From NCBI GenBank assembly GCA_026394195.1, contig JAPKYS010000056.1, forward strand, positions 1-60,543: 60,543 nucleotides of DNA, given 5' to 3'. The notes under the pieces are model-generated. The model made no database searches and was not told the DNA's origin. It saw only the letters and a program-made list of their open reading frames with translations. Of the stretch, positions 25,010 to 33,938 are shown piece by piece; within the stretch, counting starts at the first letter, position 1, and each line of letters opens with the position of its first letter. A program made the translations under genes and the position numbers. Origin of the DNA: a bacterium. Lineage in GTDB: Bacteria; Electryoneota; B3-LCP.

Positions 25010-25643
25010 GAATAGCCAGGGGTTTTACACCCCTGGACGAGAAATCACCCCAACCCATATATTCCGACCCTGAAGGGGTCGAACCTTTCGCCATAAAATC
25101 ACGATAAATATTTTTCCTCAAATTCGACACCTGCGTCTGTCAACAAGGTTCGTAATTCATCCTTAAATGTAACCTGTCGATGATGGTCCTGCTGATCTTT
25201 AATATAGGCGATGATGCGAGCTTTCTCTGCCTCGGAATGTGTGAAAGCTCCGTACCCTTGCTGCCACTGGAGGAATTCCGGGAAAACACCGCTTTCTCGA
25301 ATCCAGTGCCAGGAAGCCCCCTTGATGGATTTGATCAGATCCGCCAGACAGACCGTTGGATGCAGGTCGCAAAATAGGTGCAGATGATCTTCCATTGCGT
25401 TAATGCGGTACAGGTGCCCCTGCTTGTTCTTCACGATACCCAAAATGTAGCGATACAATTCCTCGCGTCCGGATTCAACCAGGGTTTTCTGACGGTCTTT
25501 GGTGGAAAAGACGATGTGATAAAATATCTGTGTATAGGTTGACATTCTTTCCTCCGGGGGTATGAAACCCCCGGCTATTGATGTGTGACACCTTCGGTGT
25601 CAAAAACATTCGTTGTTGATTCGTTTGAAAAGCCTTAGCTTTG
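25010..25643 (-). mobile_element. IS200/IS605-type element with REP-like palindromic ends
   Basis: Left end: GAATAGCC plus hairpin CCAGGGG...CCCCTGG (25010-25037). Right end: hairpin CCGGGGG...CCCCCGG (25554-25574) plus GGCTATT and a shared 65-bp tail. One Y1 transposase gene lies inside. Transposase-free relatives at 23655-23798 and 23824 show the ends can spread on their own. Confidence 0.8.
25099..25545 (-). CDS. tnpA: IS200/IS605-family Y1 transposase (TnpA/RAYT type)
   Basis: A 148-residue single-strand transposase. It has the typical opening MSTYTQIFYHIVFSTKDR, the HUH-like metal site EDHLHLF, and GYGAFTHSE...ARIIAYIKDQQDHHR with the nucleophile tyrosine, ending FEEKYLS. It is full length for the family, so possibly active. 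It cuts and rejoins single-stranded DNA at hairpin ends such as those flanking it. No TnpB partner is present. Confidence 0.92.
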   Translation of the reverse strand: MSTYTQIFYHIVFSTKDRQKTLVESGREELYRYILGIVKNKQGHLYRINAMEDHLHLFCDLHPTVCLADLIKSIKGASWHWIRESGVFPEFLQWQQGYGAFTHSEAEKARIIAYIKDQQDHHRQVTFKDELRTLLTDAGVEFEEKYLS

Positions 25644-25644
25644 C

Positions 25645-25672
25645 ACTGGTGCCCCACAGCTTGCTGTGGGTA
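25645..25672. repeat. Short GC-rich inverted repeat, copy 4 of 4
   Basis: CTGGTGCCCCACAGC then TTGCTGTGGGTAGG, directly joined to the right end of the IS200-like element. Confidence 0.65.
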
Positions 25673-25767
25673 GGTTTACATTTTCATCAGCGCTTTCAGT
25701 GTAATCAGTGATTCAGACAATTTTCTTAGATTCCGGATCACGTCCCCGCTACCCCGTCCGGTAAGCC

Positions 25768-25788
25768 AACGACTAACGACTAACGACC
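25768..25788. repeat. Heptamer array, AACGACT family, 3 units
   Basis: AACGACT AACGACT AACGACC. The array overlaps the last codons and the stop of nuoM, so it encodes the end of that protein. Confidence 0.75.
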
Positions 25789-27248
25789 ATGGTTTGCAGA
25801 AACGTCTGCACAGCCACGTCCATCTTGCCTAAGAAGATCTGCGGGAAGATGCCCATCACGACCGCCATGACAACCAGCGGATAAAGCACCACTTTCTCCC
25901 TTAGAGTCAGATCGGTCAGGGTCTTATTCTCCTCTTTATCCAGCTTGCCGTAGAAGACCCGCTGGATCATCCAGAGCATGTAAACTGCGGCGAAGATCAC
26001 GCCCGTGGCGGCGAAAGCGGCGTAGATCCAGTTCGACTTGAATGTTCCCAGCAGGATCAGAAATTCGCCGACAAAACCGTTCAATCCCGGCAAGCCGATG
26101 GACGACAGCGCTATGATGATGAAGACGGTGGTGTACTTGGGCATCACCCGGAACAGCCCGCCGTAATCGGCGATCATGCGGGTGTGGCGGCGGTCGTAGA
26201 CCACGCCGACTAAAAAGAAGAGGGCTCCGGTGGATACGCCGTGGTTCAGCATCTGATAGATGCTGCCAGAAACTCCCTGCTGATTCAAGGCGAACATCCC
26301 CAGCATCACAAATCCGAGGTGAGATACCGAAGAATAGGCAACCAACTTCTTCATGTCGGGCTGCACCATGGACACTAAGGCACCGTAGATGATGCCGATA
26401 ATGGCCAGAATACATATCAGCGGAGCGAACTTCAGTGCAGCATCAGGGAACAGCGGCATGGCGAAACGCAGGAAGCCATAGGTTCCCATCTTCAAGAGCA
26501 CACCGGCCAGGATGACCGACCCGGCGGTGGGAGCTTCCACGTGAGCGTCCGGGAGCCAGGTGTGGAAGGGGAACATGGGCACCTTGATGGCGAACGCCAA
26601 CGCAAAGGCAGCGAACAGCCACATCTGAGCCTGCAGAGCCGGTTTGCCCATCTGCAGTATCTGGAGCAGGTCAAAGGTGCGAGAACCCGCGTCTCCGGTG
26701 TTAAAATACAGCCACAGTATCGCCACCAGCATCAGCATGGAGCCGACCATGGTGTAGATGAAGAACTTCACGGCGGCGTAGATGCGCCGCGGACCTCCCC
26801 ACACACCGATCAGCAAATACATCGGCACTAACATCACTTCCCAGAAGACGTAGAAAAGCACCAGGTCCAGCGAACAGAACACGCCCAACATACCGGTCTG
26901 CAGGAAGAGGAAGCTGAAGTGGAATTCCTTGACCCGCTTCTGGATGGCTTCCCACGATCCCAAGATGCAGAGCGGTCCTAAGAAGGCGGTCAGCAGGATC
27001 AGCCAGAAGCTGATGCCGTCTATGCCGAGGTGATAGCTGGAACCCAAGGCGGAAATCCAGGGGCGATTTTCGACGAATTGGAAGCCCGCCTGCGCCGCAT
27101 TGAAGCCGGTGTACAGCGGTACGCAGAGCGCCAGGTCCAGCAGCGACGTGGCTAACGCCACTCCGCGGATGAGGTTTTTATTCTCCTTCGGCAGGAACAG
27201 GATGACCGTTCCGCCGATCAGGGGTATGAAGATAATCCAACTTAGCAT
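25773..27248 (-). CDS. nuoM: NADH-quinone oxidoreductase subunit M
   Basis: A 491-residue proton-pumping membrane subunit of complex I. Conserved stretches are [39 protein letters not shown] (seen as [15 protein letters not shown]) and [16 protein letters not shown]. Full length for the family. The final residues VVSR are written by a heptamer array (25768-25788), so the natural C-terminus has been replaced or extended. The HicBA genes separate it from nuoL. Confidence 0.95.
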   Translation of the reverse strand: MLSWIIFIPLIGGTVILFLPKENKNLIRGVALATSLLDLALCVPLYTGFNAAQAGFQFVENRPWISALGSSYHLGIDGISFWLILLTAFLGPLCILGSWEAIQKRVKEFHFSFLFLQTGMLGVFCSLDLVLFYVFWEVMLVPMYLLIGVWGGPRRIYAAVKFFIYTMVGSMLMLVAILWLYFNTGDAGSRTFDLLQILQMGKPALQAQMWLFAAFALAFAIKVPMFPFHTWLPDAHVEAPTAGSVILAGVLLKMGTYGFLRFAMPLFPDAALKFAPLICILAIIGIIYGALVSMVQPDMKKLVAYSSVSHLGFVMLGMFALNQQGVSGSIYQMLNHGVSTGALFFLVGVVYDRRHTRMIADYGGLFRVMPKYTTVFIIIALSSIGLPGLNGFVGEFLILLGTFKSNWIYAAFAATGVIFAAVYMLWMIQRVFYGKLDKEENKTLTDLTLREKVVLYPLVVMAVVMGIFPQIFLGKMDVAVQTFLQTMVVSR

Positions 27249-27276
27249 TTAGGTGATGGGTGTTAGGTGTTGGGTG
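27249..27276. repeat. Heptamer array, TTGGGTG family, 4 units
   Basis: TTAGGTG ATGGGTG TTAGGTG TTGGGTG, directly upstream of the nuoM start codon, in the position of its ribosome site. Reverse complement of the CACCCAA unit at 21497-21530. Confidence 0.75.
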
Positions 27277-27339
27277 ATAGAAAAAATCCGTCGGGGATTG
27301 CACAATTATGCTGCGGATTAATTCTCATTTTTTGAATTT

Positions 27340-27576
27340 CTACCTATTTAGCCATTTGATTAAATCTACTGGAGTTGCTTCTATATCCTTTAAGATTTTG
27401 CTGGTGATCCCTCTTCCCAGATCTTCACCTTTGTGGTCGGGAACAGTTGCAGTTCGTCCGTCCAAATGTCGGAAAAATTTGTGACTGCCTTTTTGCCGAA
27501 CCTGTTCGAAGCCCAAAGACTCGAGGAAGGCAATCAGCAAGGATGCTCGGATAGTTGGAATCCTCGGAGCCATCAT
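27340..27576 (-). CDS. hicA: HicA-type mRNA interferase toxin
   Basis: A 78-residue YcfA/HicA-fold protein: short basic double-stranded-RNA-binding-like domain with RQKGSHKFFRH, whose His is the catalytic residue of HicA, and TVPDHKGEDLGRG followed by ILKDIE. HicA cleaves mRNA. It overlaps the upstream antitoxin gene by 4 bp. Gene order antitoxin-toxin is the reverse of the E. coli hicAB order but common elsewhere. Confidence 0.85.
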   Translation of the reverse strand: MMAPRIPTIRASLLIAFLESLGFEQVRQKGSHKFFRHLDGRTATVPDHKGEDLGRGITSKILKDIEATPVDLIKWLNR

Positions 27577-27803
27577 AAATTAGCCAATTCAAGCTGTTGA
27601 AGAGCGACGAATTTCATAATGACCGGTACTTCAACCTCCAGACATAATTCCACAACCTCTCTGATCCTGGGGTAGAGTTCTTCCAAGGTCTTTGCCTGTG
27701 TGTAGCAGCTTTTCAGTGCGGGAACCGTAGCAACGTAGTAGCCATCCTCATCTTGCTCGATAAGAACGGTGAACACAGGTGGTTTTATTTGTGCCTTCTT
27801 CAT
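27573..27803 (-). CDS. hicB: HicB-family antitoxin
   Basis: A 76-residue partial-RNase-H-fold antitoxin: FTVLIEQDEDGYYVATVPALKSCYTQAKTLEEL is the HicB signature (recognised as EDGYYVATVPAL...SCYTQAKT). The C-terminal DNA-binding part of longer HicB proteins is absent, as in the short HicB group. It should neutralise HicA by direct contact. The pair lies between nuoL and nuoM. Confidence 0.85.
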   Translation of the reverse strand: MKKAQIKPPVFTVLIEQDEDGYYVATVPALKSCYTQAKTLEELYPRIREVVELCLEVEVPVIMKFVALQQLELANL

Positions 27804-28069
27804 TCTGAATCCTTCAATTGCTTTTTCTTCCTCATTTTCCCTCCTAAAAATTGCCCCGAAAAGAAAGCTGCCACAAAAAACGGCAAATGATGAAACTGCA
27901 ACCCGATTCCCATCAGGAGCCGGGTGCCGACCGCCAGGGGAACGGGGATGTGCACCGCCAGAAACCAGGAACGGGAAAATTTCCTAACTCCGGCGCGCCA
28001 ATACCCGAAGGGCAGGTTGATCACGAAAATCAGCAAGGTAGCCGAGACGATCCCAGTGGTGTGCGTCAT
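27800..28069 (-). CDS. Small hydrophobic membrane protein of unknown function
   Basis: An 89-residue protein with two to three membrane helices (GIVSATLLIFVINLPFG, VHIPVPLAVGTRLLMG, FFVAAFFSGQFLG) and a basic, Lys-rich tail. It starts 58 bp after nuoL and overlaps hicB by 4 bp. It may be an accessory of the membrane or a stray gene. No family recognised. Confidence 0.65.
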   Translation of the reverse strand: MTHTTGIVSATLLIFVINLPFGYWRAGVRKFSRSWFLAVHIPVPLAVGTRLLMGIGLQFHHLPFFVAAFFSGQFLGGKMRKKKQLKDSE

Positions 28070-28103
28070 GGAAATTTTCTATCCAACTTCCTGTTTTTAC
28101 TGG

Positions 28104-28117
28104 ATGCTGACTGCTGA
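28104..28117. repeat. Heptamer array, xTGCTGA type, 2 units
   Basis: ATGCTGA CTGCTGA, 10 bp beyond the nuoL stop codon. Its unit matches the five-unit array inside the coding region at 58459-58493. Confidence 0.5.
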
Positions 28118-28127
28118 TTGCTTTTCC

Positions 28128-30107
28128 TCACCACACCAACCAAGCCACGATAATCACCACTCCCGCCGCCATTATAAGAGCGTAATTGGACACGTATCCT
28201 GTCTGCACCTTGCGCACTTTAGTGGCTATTGCCGCCGTCCAGTTGGCTACTCCATTGACCAGCCCATCCACGATCTTGACGTCGAAGAAACGCCAGAGGA
28301 AGAAATCGGAGGTCTTCTGGATGGGGGACACCACTCCCGCTTCGTAGATTTCATCCACATAGTATTTGTTGTAGACCAGCGTATGCAGCGCTCCCGCCTT
28401 CGCCACGACTCTTGCGGGGATTTCCGGCTTGCTGCGATAGAACAGATAAGCAATCCCGATACCGGTCAGCGCCACCACGATGCTGATCAACATTACGGAT
28501 AGCTCGACTCCGCTTCCGGGTTCACCGCCCAGCTCCGCCGCGGCTGCGAGTTGGCGCGCCGGAGCAAACACCGGTTCGAACCAGGCTTCGATCTGGTTGC
28601 CGCCTCCTAAGACGTGCGGGATTCCAACCCAACCGCCGATGACCGATAAAACCGCCAGGATAATCAAAGGCACGGTCATGACTTTCGGCGATTCGTGCGG
28701 ATGATCGTGACCGTTCCCCGAGCGAAACTCGCCGTGAAAGGTCAGGTAGACCGCTCGGAACATGTAGAACGCCGTCAGACCTGCCGCCAACGCTCCGATC
28801 GCCCAGATGATCAATTTGCCCGATTCGAACGATTTCCAGAGAATCTCGTCCTTGGAAAAGAAGCCCGAAAATCCCGGGATTCCGGCGATAGCCAGTGTGG
28901 CGATGGCAAAGGTCCAGTAGGTCGTAGGGAGGTATTTCTTCAATCCGCCCATGTTGCGCATGTCCTGCGGGTCCTGATGCGAACCGGTCTGGTGGTAGTA
29001 GTGGTGCATGGCGTGGATCACCGAACCCGATCCCAGGAAGAGCAGCGCTTTGAAGAAGGCATGAGTCATCAAGTGGAAGATACCCGCGCCGAAAGCTCCG
29101 ACGCCGCAAGCCAGGAACATGTACCCCAACTGCGATACCGTAGAATATGCCAGCACTTTCTTAATGTCGTACTGAGCCAGCCCGATAGTCGCAGCGAACA
29201 ACGCCGTCGCCGCGCCGATGCCTGCTACCACACCCAGCGAAACTGGAGCCAATGAGTAGAGAATATTTGACCGCGCCACCATGTAGACTCCCGCCGTGAC
29301 CATGGTTGCCGCGTGTATCAGAGCTGAGACCGGTGTCGGACCCGCCATGGCATCGGGCAGCCAGACGTAGAGGGGGAGCTGAGCGGACTTGCCGGTGGCT
29401 CCCAGGAACAGCAACAGAGTAATGGCTGTTATCGCCGTCGTCCCGACCGGACTTCCTGCTGCCTGAGCGAAGACGGTTTTAAAATCCAGAGACCCGAAGG
29501 TGGCGAACATCAGGAACATCGCCAGCATAAAGCCGAAATCGCCGATGCGGTTGACCACGAATGCTTTCTTCCCGGCGATGGCTTTTTCCATATCTTCGTA
29601 CCAGAAACCGATGAGCAGGTAGCTGCATAGACCTACTCCTTCCCAACCGACAAATGACAGCAGGTAATTATCTGCCATAACCAATATCAACATAAAAAAC
29701 GCAAACAGATTCAGGTAGGTGAAATATCGGACGACGTCACGGTCTCCCTTCATATAGCCGATCGAATAAACGTGAATCAGGAAGCCGACGCCGGTCACCA
29801 CCAGAATCATCACCGCCGAAAGTGGATCGATCAGAAAACTGACGTTTATCGAAAAATCACCAACCGCCATCCAGGTGTAGAGGGTCTGGGTCAATGACCG
29901 ATTTCCCGCAGGCATACCTAAAAGCTGAAAGAAAACCGTCACTGAGACCAGAAAGGAAAGAAACATCATGCCGCTGGCCAGGATGCCAGCAGTTGCCTCC
30001 TTCTGCCGCTTGCCCAGGAGCCCGTTGAGGAGCATACCGAGGAGAGGGAATGCGGGGATGAGGAATAGGATGGCGCTTTCAGTTGATATTAACGTCGTAT
30101 GTTCCAT
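28128..30107 (-). CDS. nuoL: NADH-quinone oxidoreductase subunit L
   Basis: A 659-residue polytopic subunit with about 16 membrane helices. Key stretches are FVGWEGVGLCSYLLIGFWY, SAQLPLYVWLPDAMAGPTPVSAL (ion-pathway Lys region) and LAYSTVSQLGYMF, with the long lateral helix near the C-terminus (about 520-600). It is the distal proton pump of complex I. It follows nuoK by 45 bp. Confidence 0.96.
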   Translation of the reverse strand: MEHTTLISTESAILFLIPAFPLLGMLLNGLLGKRQKEATAGILASGMMFLSFLVSVTVFFQLLGMPAGNRSLTQTLYTWMAVGDFSINVSFLIDPLSAVMILVVTGVGFLIHVYSIGYMKGDRDVVRYFTYLNLFAFFMLILVMADNYLLSFVGWEGVGLCSYLLIGFWYEDMEKAIAGKKAFVVNRIGDFGFMLAMFLMFATFGSLDFKTVFAQAAGSPVGTTAITAITLLLFLGATGKSAQLPLYVWLPDAMAGPTPVSALIHAATMVTAGVYMVARSNILYSLAPVSLGVVAGIGAATALFAATIGLAQYDIKKVLAYSTVSQLGYMFLACGVGAFGAGIFHLMTHAFFKALLFLGSGSVIHAMHHYYHQTGSHQDPQDMRNMGGLKKYLPTTYWTFAIATLAIAGIPGFSGFFSKDEILWKSFESGKLIIWAIGALAAGLTAFYMFRAVYLTFHGEFRSGNGHDHPHESPKVMTVPLIILAVLSVIGGWVGIPHVLGGGNQIEAWFEPVFAPARQLAAAAELGGEPGSGVELSVMLISIVVALTGIGIAYLFYRSKPEIPARVVAKAGALHTLVYNKYYVDEIYEAGVVSPIQKTSDFFLWRFFDVKIVDGLVNGVANWTAAIATKVRKVQTGYVSNYALIMAAGVVIIVAWLVW

Positions 30108-30112
30108 TGGTC

Positions 30113-30147
30113 TTCTGGATTCTGAATTCTGTTTTCTGGATTCTTTT
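30113..30147. repeat. Heptamer array, TTCTGGA family, 5 units
   Basis: TTCTGGA TTCTGAA TTCTGTT TTCTGGA TTCTTTT, filling the nuoK-nuoL spacer. A weaker reverse-complement array (TCCAGAA GTCAGAA) precedes nuoN at 20510. Confidence 0.8.
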
Positions 30148-30152
30148 TAATT

Positions 30153-30458
30153 TTACCACTTCATCAAGTTCACGTCGTCGATGTTCACCGACTCCTTATG
30201 CCGGAATAGAGCAACGATGATTGCCAAACCGACTGCCACTTCCGCCGCCGCCACTGCCAGCGAAAAAATGACGAAAATCTGTCCGCTGACGTCCCCCCAA
30301 TGCCGGGCGAATGCCGCAAAGGCGAGGTTAACCGCGTTGAGCATGAGTTCGATGGAAGCGAAGATGATGATGGCATTCTTGCGGGTTAAAACACCAGCGG
30401 CTCCGATGCAAAACAGCGCCGCGGAAAGAATCAGGTAGTGGTTGAGAGATGGGAACAT
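30153..30458 (-). CDS. nuoK: NADH-quinone oxidoreductase subunit K
   Basis: A 101-residue, three-helix membrane subunit with the conserved buried glutamates in [15 protein letters not shown] and [11 protein letters not shown]. Full length. It lies 20 bp after nuoJ. Confidence 0.96.
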   Translation of the reverse strand: MFPSLNHYLILSAALFCIGAAGVLTRKNAIIIFASIELMLNAVNLAFAAFARHWGDVSGQIFVIFSLAVAAAEVAVGLAIIVALFRHKESVNIDDVNLMKW

Positions 30459-30478
30459 GATAGACTCGGCTGTCGATT

Positions 30479-30979
30479 TTACAGTTTTTTCTTGGCTAAA
30501 ACCACCGCTCCGATGATGGCTGCCAAGAGCAGGAAACTCGCAATTTCAAAGGGAAGCAGATAGGTGGTAAACAGGCTCCGCCCAATCGCTTCCACCGACC
30601 CGAACCCCGGTTCAGTCCCGGCGACGAACCCGGAATCGGACGGTATCACAGTGGAGCGAATGACCACGGCTGCGATGACCAGAAGCATACCTGCCACCAT
30701 CATGCCCAACGCCTTGAGCAACGGTGAACCTTCTTCCTTGATGCGGTTCAGGTTGAGCAGCATGATCACAAAGAGGAAAAGCACCATGATCGCTCCGGCA
30801 TACACGATGATCTGGACAGCCGCCAGAAAAGGAGCCGAGAGCAGAACGTACAACGCCGCCGTGCTGAAGAAGGCGAGGATGAGGAACAACACGGAGGTCA
30901 TTGGGTTTTTCTGCAGGATAACCATCAGGGCTGAGAATACGGTGACCACCGCCAGGATTACAAAGAAGACCGATTCCAT
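30479..30979 (-). CDS. nuoJ: NADH-quinone oxidoreductase subunit J
   Basis: I start at ATG 30979 (166 residues), where the family N-terminus begins ([19 protein letters not shown]); the frame is open further upstream but the extra 55 residues are soluble and unlike NuoJ. The pi-bulge helix [20 protein letters not shown] is present. This is the first nuo gene of the cluster: nuoA-I are not in the window, and rarA lies upstream with a 214-bp spacer holding no recognised feature. Confidence 0.94.
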   Translation of the reverse strand: MESVFFVILAVVTVFSALMVILQKNPMTSVLFLILAFFSTAALYVLLSAPFLAAVQIIVYAGAIMVLFLFVIMLLNLNRIKEEGSPLLKALGMMVAGMLLVIAAVVIRSTVIPSDSGFVAGTEPGFGSVEAIGRSLFTTYLLPFEIASFLLLAAIIGAVVLAKKKL

Positions 30980-31193
30980 GAGTTTTGTGATTTTGATTGG
31001 ACTGGAAGCTCTGCTGCAGACTTTCAAGTTGCAGGCGGAACCTAAGTGATTGCAGGAATTGAAAGTTAATCCAAAAGATATAAATTTCCCCTGGAAAATA
31101 CAACGACTTTGTATGCTTTTTTTCTGGATTGCACTATGAATCAACTGCTGTTATAGCTCCAACATTTCGGAGATTTTCAAATCCTAACGCTTC

Positions 31194-32519
31194 TCATCCC
31201 TTCCCTTTCCGTTTCTCCCATAGCGATTGCAGCCTTTCCTTGATGATCTTCTCCTGCCCCCGATCCGTGGGGCGATAGTAGATCCGGTCCTTCAATTTCT
31301 CCGGCAGGCATTCCATCCCCGAAAATCCTCCCTCATATTCGTGGGCGTATTGGTAGCCTTCACCGTAATCCTCGTTTTTCATCAACTTGGTGACTGGATT
31401 TCGCAGTTTTAACGGCACTGGTTGTGGTCCGAGTCGTTTCACGTCTTCGATCGCTTCGCTGATGGCAACGTAAGAGGCATTTGATTTTGGTGATGACGCC
31501 AGATAGGTCGTCGCCTGTGCCAGGATGATCCTCGCTTCCGGCATACCAATTTGATGTGTGGCTTGAAACGCCGAATTTGCCAGAACCAGACCCAGAGGTG
31601 AAGCATTGCCGACGTCCTCGGAAGCTAAAATAATCAGACGGCGAGCGATAAACAATGGATCTTCTCCAGCTTCCAGCATCCGAGCCAGGTAATAAATCGC
31701 AGCATCAGGATCGGACGCTCGAACGCTCTTTATAAAAGCGGAGATGGTGTCATAATGCGCGTCCCCGGCTTTATCGTAGAGGTAGCTGCGCCCCGAAACG
31801 GCTTGATCAACATGTTGGGGGGTTAAATGGCGAAAGCCGTCCTTGGAAGGTTTGAGCAGATGGGCCGAAACCTCCAACGCGTTTAATAGTCTGCGCGCAT
31901 CACCTGAAGCCAGTTCGATCAGGCGTCGGCGCGTATCATCGTCCAACTTCACCTTCAGGGACTTCATCTCCTCATCCTCTGTCAATGCAGCGTCCAGGAT
32001 CTCCATCAATGCTTCATCAGAGAGAGGTTCAAATCGATGGACCAGACAGCGCGACAGCAAGGCGCCCACCACCTCAAAGGAGGGATTTTCAGTGGTCGCT
32101 CCGATAAAAATGACCGTTCCATCTTCGACCGCATGCAGCAAAGCATCCTGCTGCGCCTTGTTATAGCGATGGATCTCATCGATGAACAGCAGTGTGGAAC
32201 GGCCTCGATGAAGATTGTACTCAGCTTTGGCAAGGAGTTCTTTTAAGTCTTTTACGCCGGAAGTGACGGCCGAAATTGCCTGAAAATCCGCTTGCAATGC
32301 TTCTGCCAACAGCCTGGCGCTAGTGGTCTTTCCGCTGCCGGGTGGTCCCCAGAATATCGCCGAGAGCAGTTTTCGTTCTTCCAATGCCCTGGTGAGCATT
32401 CCTTGAGGTCCGAACAGATGATTCTGTCCGCGGATTTGCTCAAGGGCTGCCGGTCTAATCCGCTGGGCCAGAGGCGCCGGAGGGGTTTTATTCTGATTAG
32501 TCTGTGCGAATAACTCCAT
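31194..32519 (-). CDS. rarA: Replication-associated recombination protein A (MgsA/RarA)
   Basis: A 441-residue AAA+ clamp-loader-like ATPase. RIRPAALEQIRGQNHLFG, Walker A GPPGSGKT, Walker B LLFIDEIHRYNKAQQDALL, sensor 1 GATTENPSFEV and the C-terminal tetramer domain (YLARMLEAGEDP, NYVAISEAI-type) are all in family order. RarA acts at stalled replication forks. A divergent promoter region separates it from the polysaccharide genes. Confidence 0.96.
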   Translation of the reverse strand: MELFAQTNQNKTPPAPLAQRIRPAALEQIRGQNHLFGPQGMLTRALEERKLLSAIFWGPPGSGKTTSARLLAEALQADFQAISAVTSGVKDLKELLAKAEYNLHRGRSTLLFIDEIHRYNKAQQDALLHAVEDGTVIFIGATTENPSFEVVGALLSRCLVHRFEPLSDEALMEILDAALTEDEEMKSLKVKLDDDTRRRLIELASGDARRLLNALEVSAHLLKPSKDGFRHLTPQHVDQAVSGRSYLYDKAGDAHYDTISAFIKSVRASDPDAAIYYLARMLEAGEDPLFIARRLIILASEDVGNASPLGLVLANSAFQATHQIGMPEARIILAQATTYLASSPKSNASYVAISEAIEDVKRLGPQPVPLKLRNPVTKLMKNEDYGEGYQYAHEYEGGFSGMECLPEKLKDRIYYRPTDRGQEKIIKERLQSLWEKRKGKG

Positions 32520-32549
32520 GATCTTACCCCTTGATGTGTAATTTGTGCC

Positions 32550-32578
32550 AATTTACGACCAATAAAGACCTCAGTCAA
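32550..32578 (-). promoter_or_regulatory. Promoter of rarA
   Basis: Minus strand TTGACT (32578-32573), 17-bp spacer, TAAATT (32555-32550), about 31 bp before the rarA start. Confidence 0.65.
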
Positions 32579-32631
32579 GTAAATTTCGTAACATAATGGG
32601 AAATTCCATAGCATTGGCGTCGTTAAAGGAG

Positions 32632-32660
32632 TTGACATTCGGGAAAAATCTTTGTACAAT
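32632..32660 (+). promoter_or_regulatory. Promoter of the polysaccharide operon
   Basis: TTGACA (32632-32637), 17-bp spacer, TACAAT (32655-32660). Near-perfect sigma70-type sites, about 51 bp before the Wzz-like gene. Confidence 0.75.
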
Positions 32661-32711
32661 TAGGGAATCTCTCATCAAGCAATCCAAGTCATCAAATTAC
32701 CGGAAGAATTC

Positions 32712-33920
32712 ATGAGCAATCCTCCGAAAACATTCGCCGAGCATTTCACTCTCTGGATGCGCTGGCGCTGGCATCTGATCGGAACGAGTTTCTGCGCCGC
32801 GCTGCTGACCTTCCTGATCGCCTGTTTCATTCCCAAGATTTATCGGTCCTCGGCGATCGTTATGCCGCCTTCTCAGGGAGGACCTTCACTGCCGTTTCTC
32901 CAGGGGATGTCTCTGGATATATTCGGTTCGAATGATATTTCTTCCGCCGCGCTGGTCACCTTGTTGCAGAGTCGATCTCTAAAAGATAGCTTGATTACGA
33001 AAATCGATTTCCGAAGCCACTACAAGGTTGACGATCTGGACAAAGCCTACGAAGCTCTGGATGGCCACCTCGAGATCGAAATACAATCTCAGGAGAGCTT
33101 CGGGGCGGTAGATATTATCTCAATTAGAATTAATGTGTTGGATAAGGATCCTCAATTCGCGGCGCTGCTGCTCAATAATGTACTTTCCGAATGGGATCAC
33201 CTCTATCGGGACATCAACCACCGCGGAGCGAAACTGCGCCGGGAATTTGTCGAAAACAATCTTTGGTCGGTAAGCTCCGAGTTAGCGTCCGCTGAAGATT
33301 CCTTGCGAATGTTCCAGGAAAAATACGGAATCACCTCGATGGAACCGCAGATAATGGGTACAGTTTCATCCGGACTTGCTCTGCAGCAAAAAGCCACAGA
33401 AGCGAAAATTCTCGTTCAAGTGCTGGATAAACTGTTCGGACCCGATCACCCGGATCTCCAAAGAGCTAAATTAGAGTGGCAGGGTTATGAGGAAGCCCTG
33501 AAGAAATACCAGCAGGACAGCGGCGGACCACAACTGACTCTGCCTACCAATATGGCGCCCGAAATTGGTCTCATCTATGCCCGGCATCTCCGCCGCATCA
33601 AAACCCTGGAAATCATTCATCAGGTTCTGGTGCAAAACTACGAGCAGTCCAAAATGCAAGAGCTGCGCGATACGCCAGCCCTGCGAATTGTCGATCAAGG
33701 TGAGGTGCCGTTACGCAAATATAAACCCAAAAGAGCTCTGCTCGCCTTTTTTGCTGCCATGAGCACTTTCTTCATGATGGTCATCCTGATCTACTTTTTC
33801 GATTACCTGCAACGCACCCGCGATACCGGTGAATCTCGCTGGGTGACAGACTCGTGGTTACAGGTACGATCAGACCTGACGCGGGTAAAGCGTTTTTTCG
33901 GAATCCGACCCAAAACTTAA
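32712..33920 (+). CDS. Wzz/GumC-type chain-length determinant protein
   Basis: A 402-residue inner-membrane protein. A first helix (about 20-42) and a last one (about 340-362) bracket a long periplasmic coiled-coil domain, the layout of polysaccharide co-polymerases. PPSQGG and the KYKPKRALLAF segment before the second helix fit the family. There is no C-terminal kinase domain. It sets the length of exported polysaccharide together with the polymerase encoded 18 bp downstream. Confidence 0.88.
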   Translation: MSNPPKTFAEHFTLWMRWRWHLIGTSFCAALLTFLIACFIPKIYRSSAIVMPPSQGGPSLPFLQGMSLDIFGSNDISSAALVTLLQSRSLKDSLITKIDFRSHYKVDDLDKAYEALDGHLEIEIQSQESFGAVDIISIRINVLDKDPQFAALLLNNVLSEWDHLYRDINHRGAKLRREFVENNLWSVSSELASAEDSLRMFQEKYGITSMEPQIMGTVSSGLALQQKATEAKILVQVLDKLFGPDHPDLQRAKLEWQGYEEALKKYQQDSGGPQLTLPTNMAPEIGLIYARHLRRIKTLEIIHQVLVQNYEQSKMQELRDTPALRIVDQGEVPLRKYKPKRALLAFFAAMSTFFMMVILIYFFDYLQRTRDTGESRWVTDSWLQVRSDLTRVKRFFGIRPKT

Positions 33921-33938
33921 TCTAAGAATACCAAGTTC

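Noticed and set aside
24900..25130. Small minus-strand frame between pldA and the transposase
   Set aside because: It consists of the duplicated dinB fragment plus REP sequence and has no protein-like composition of its own.
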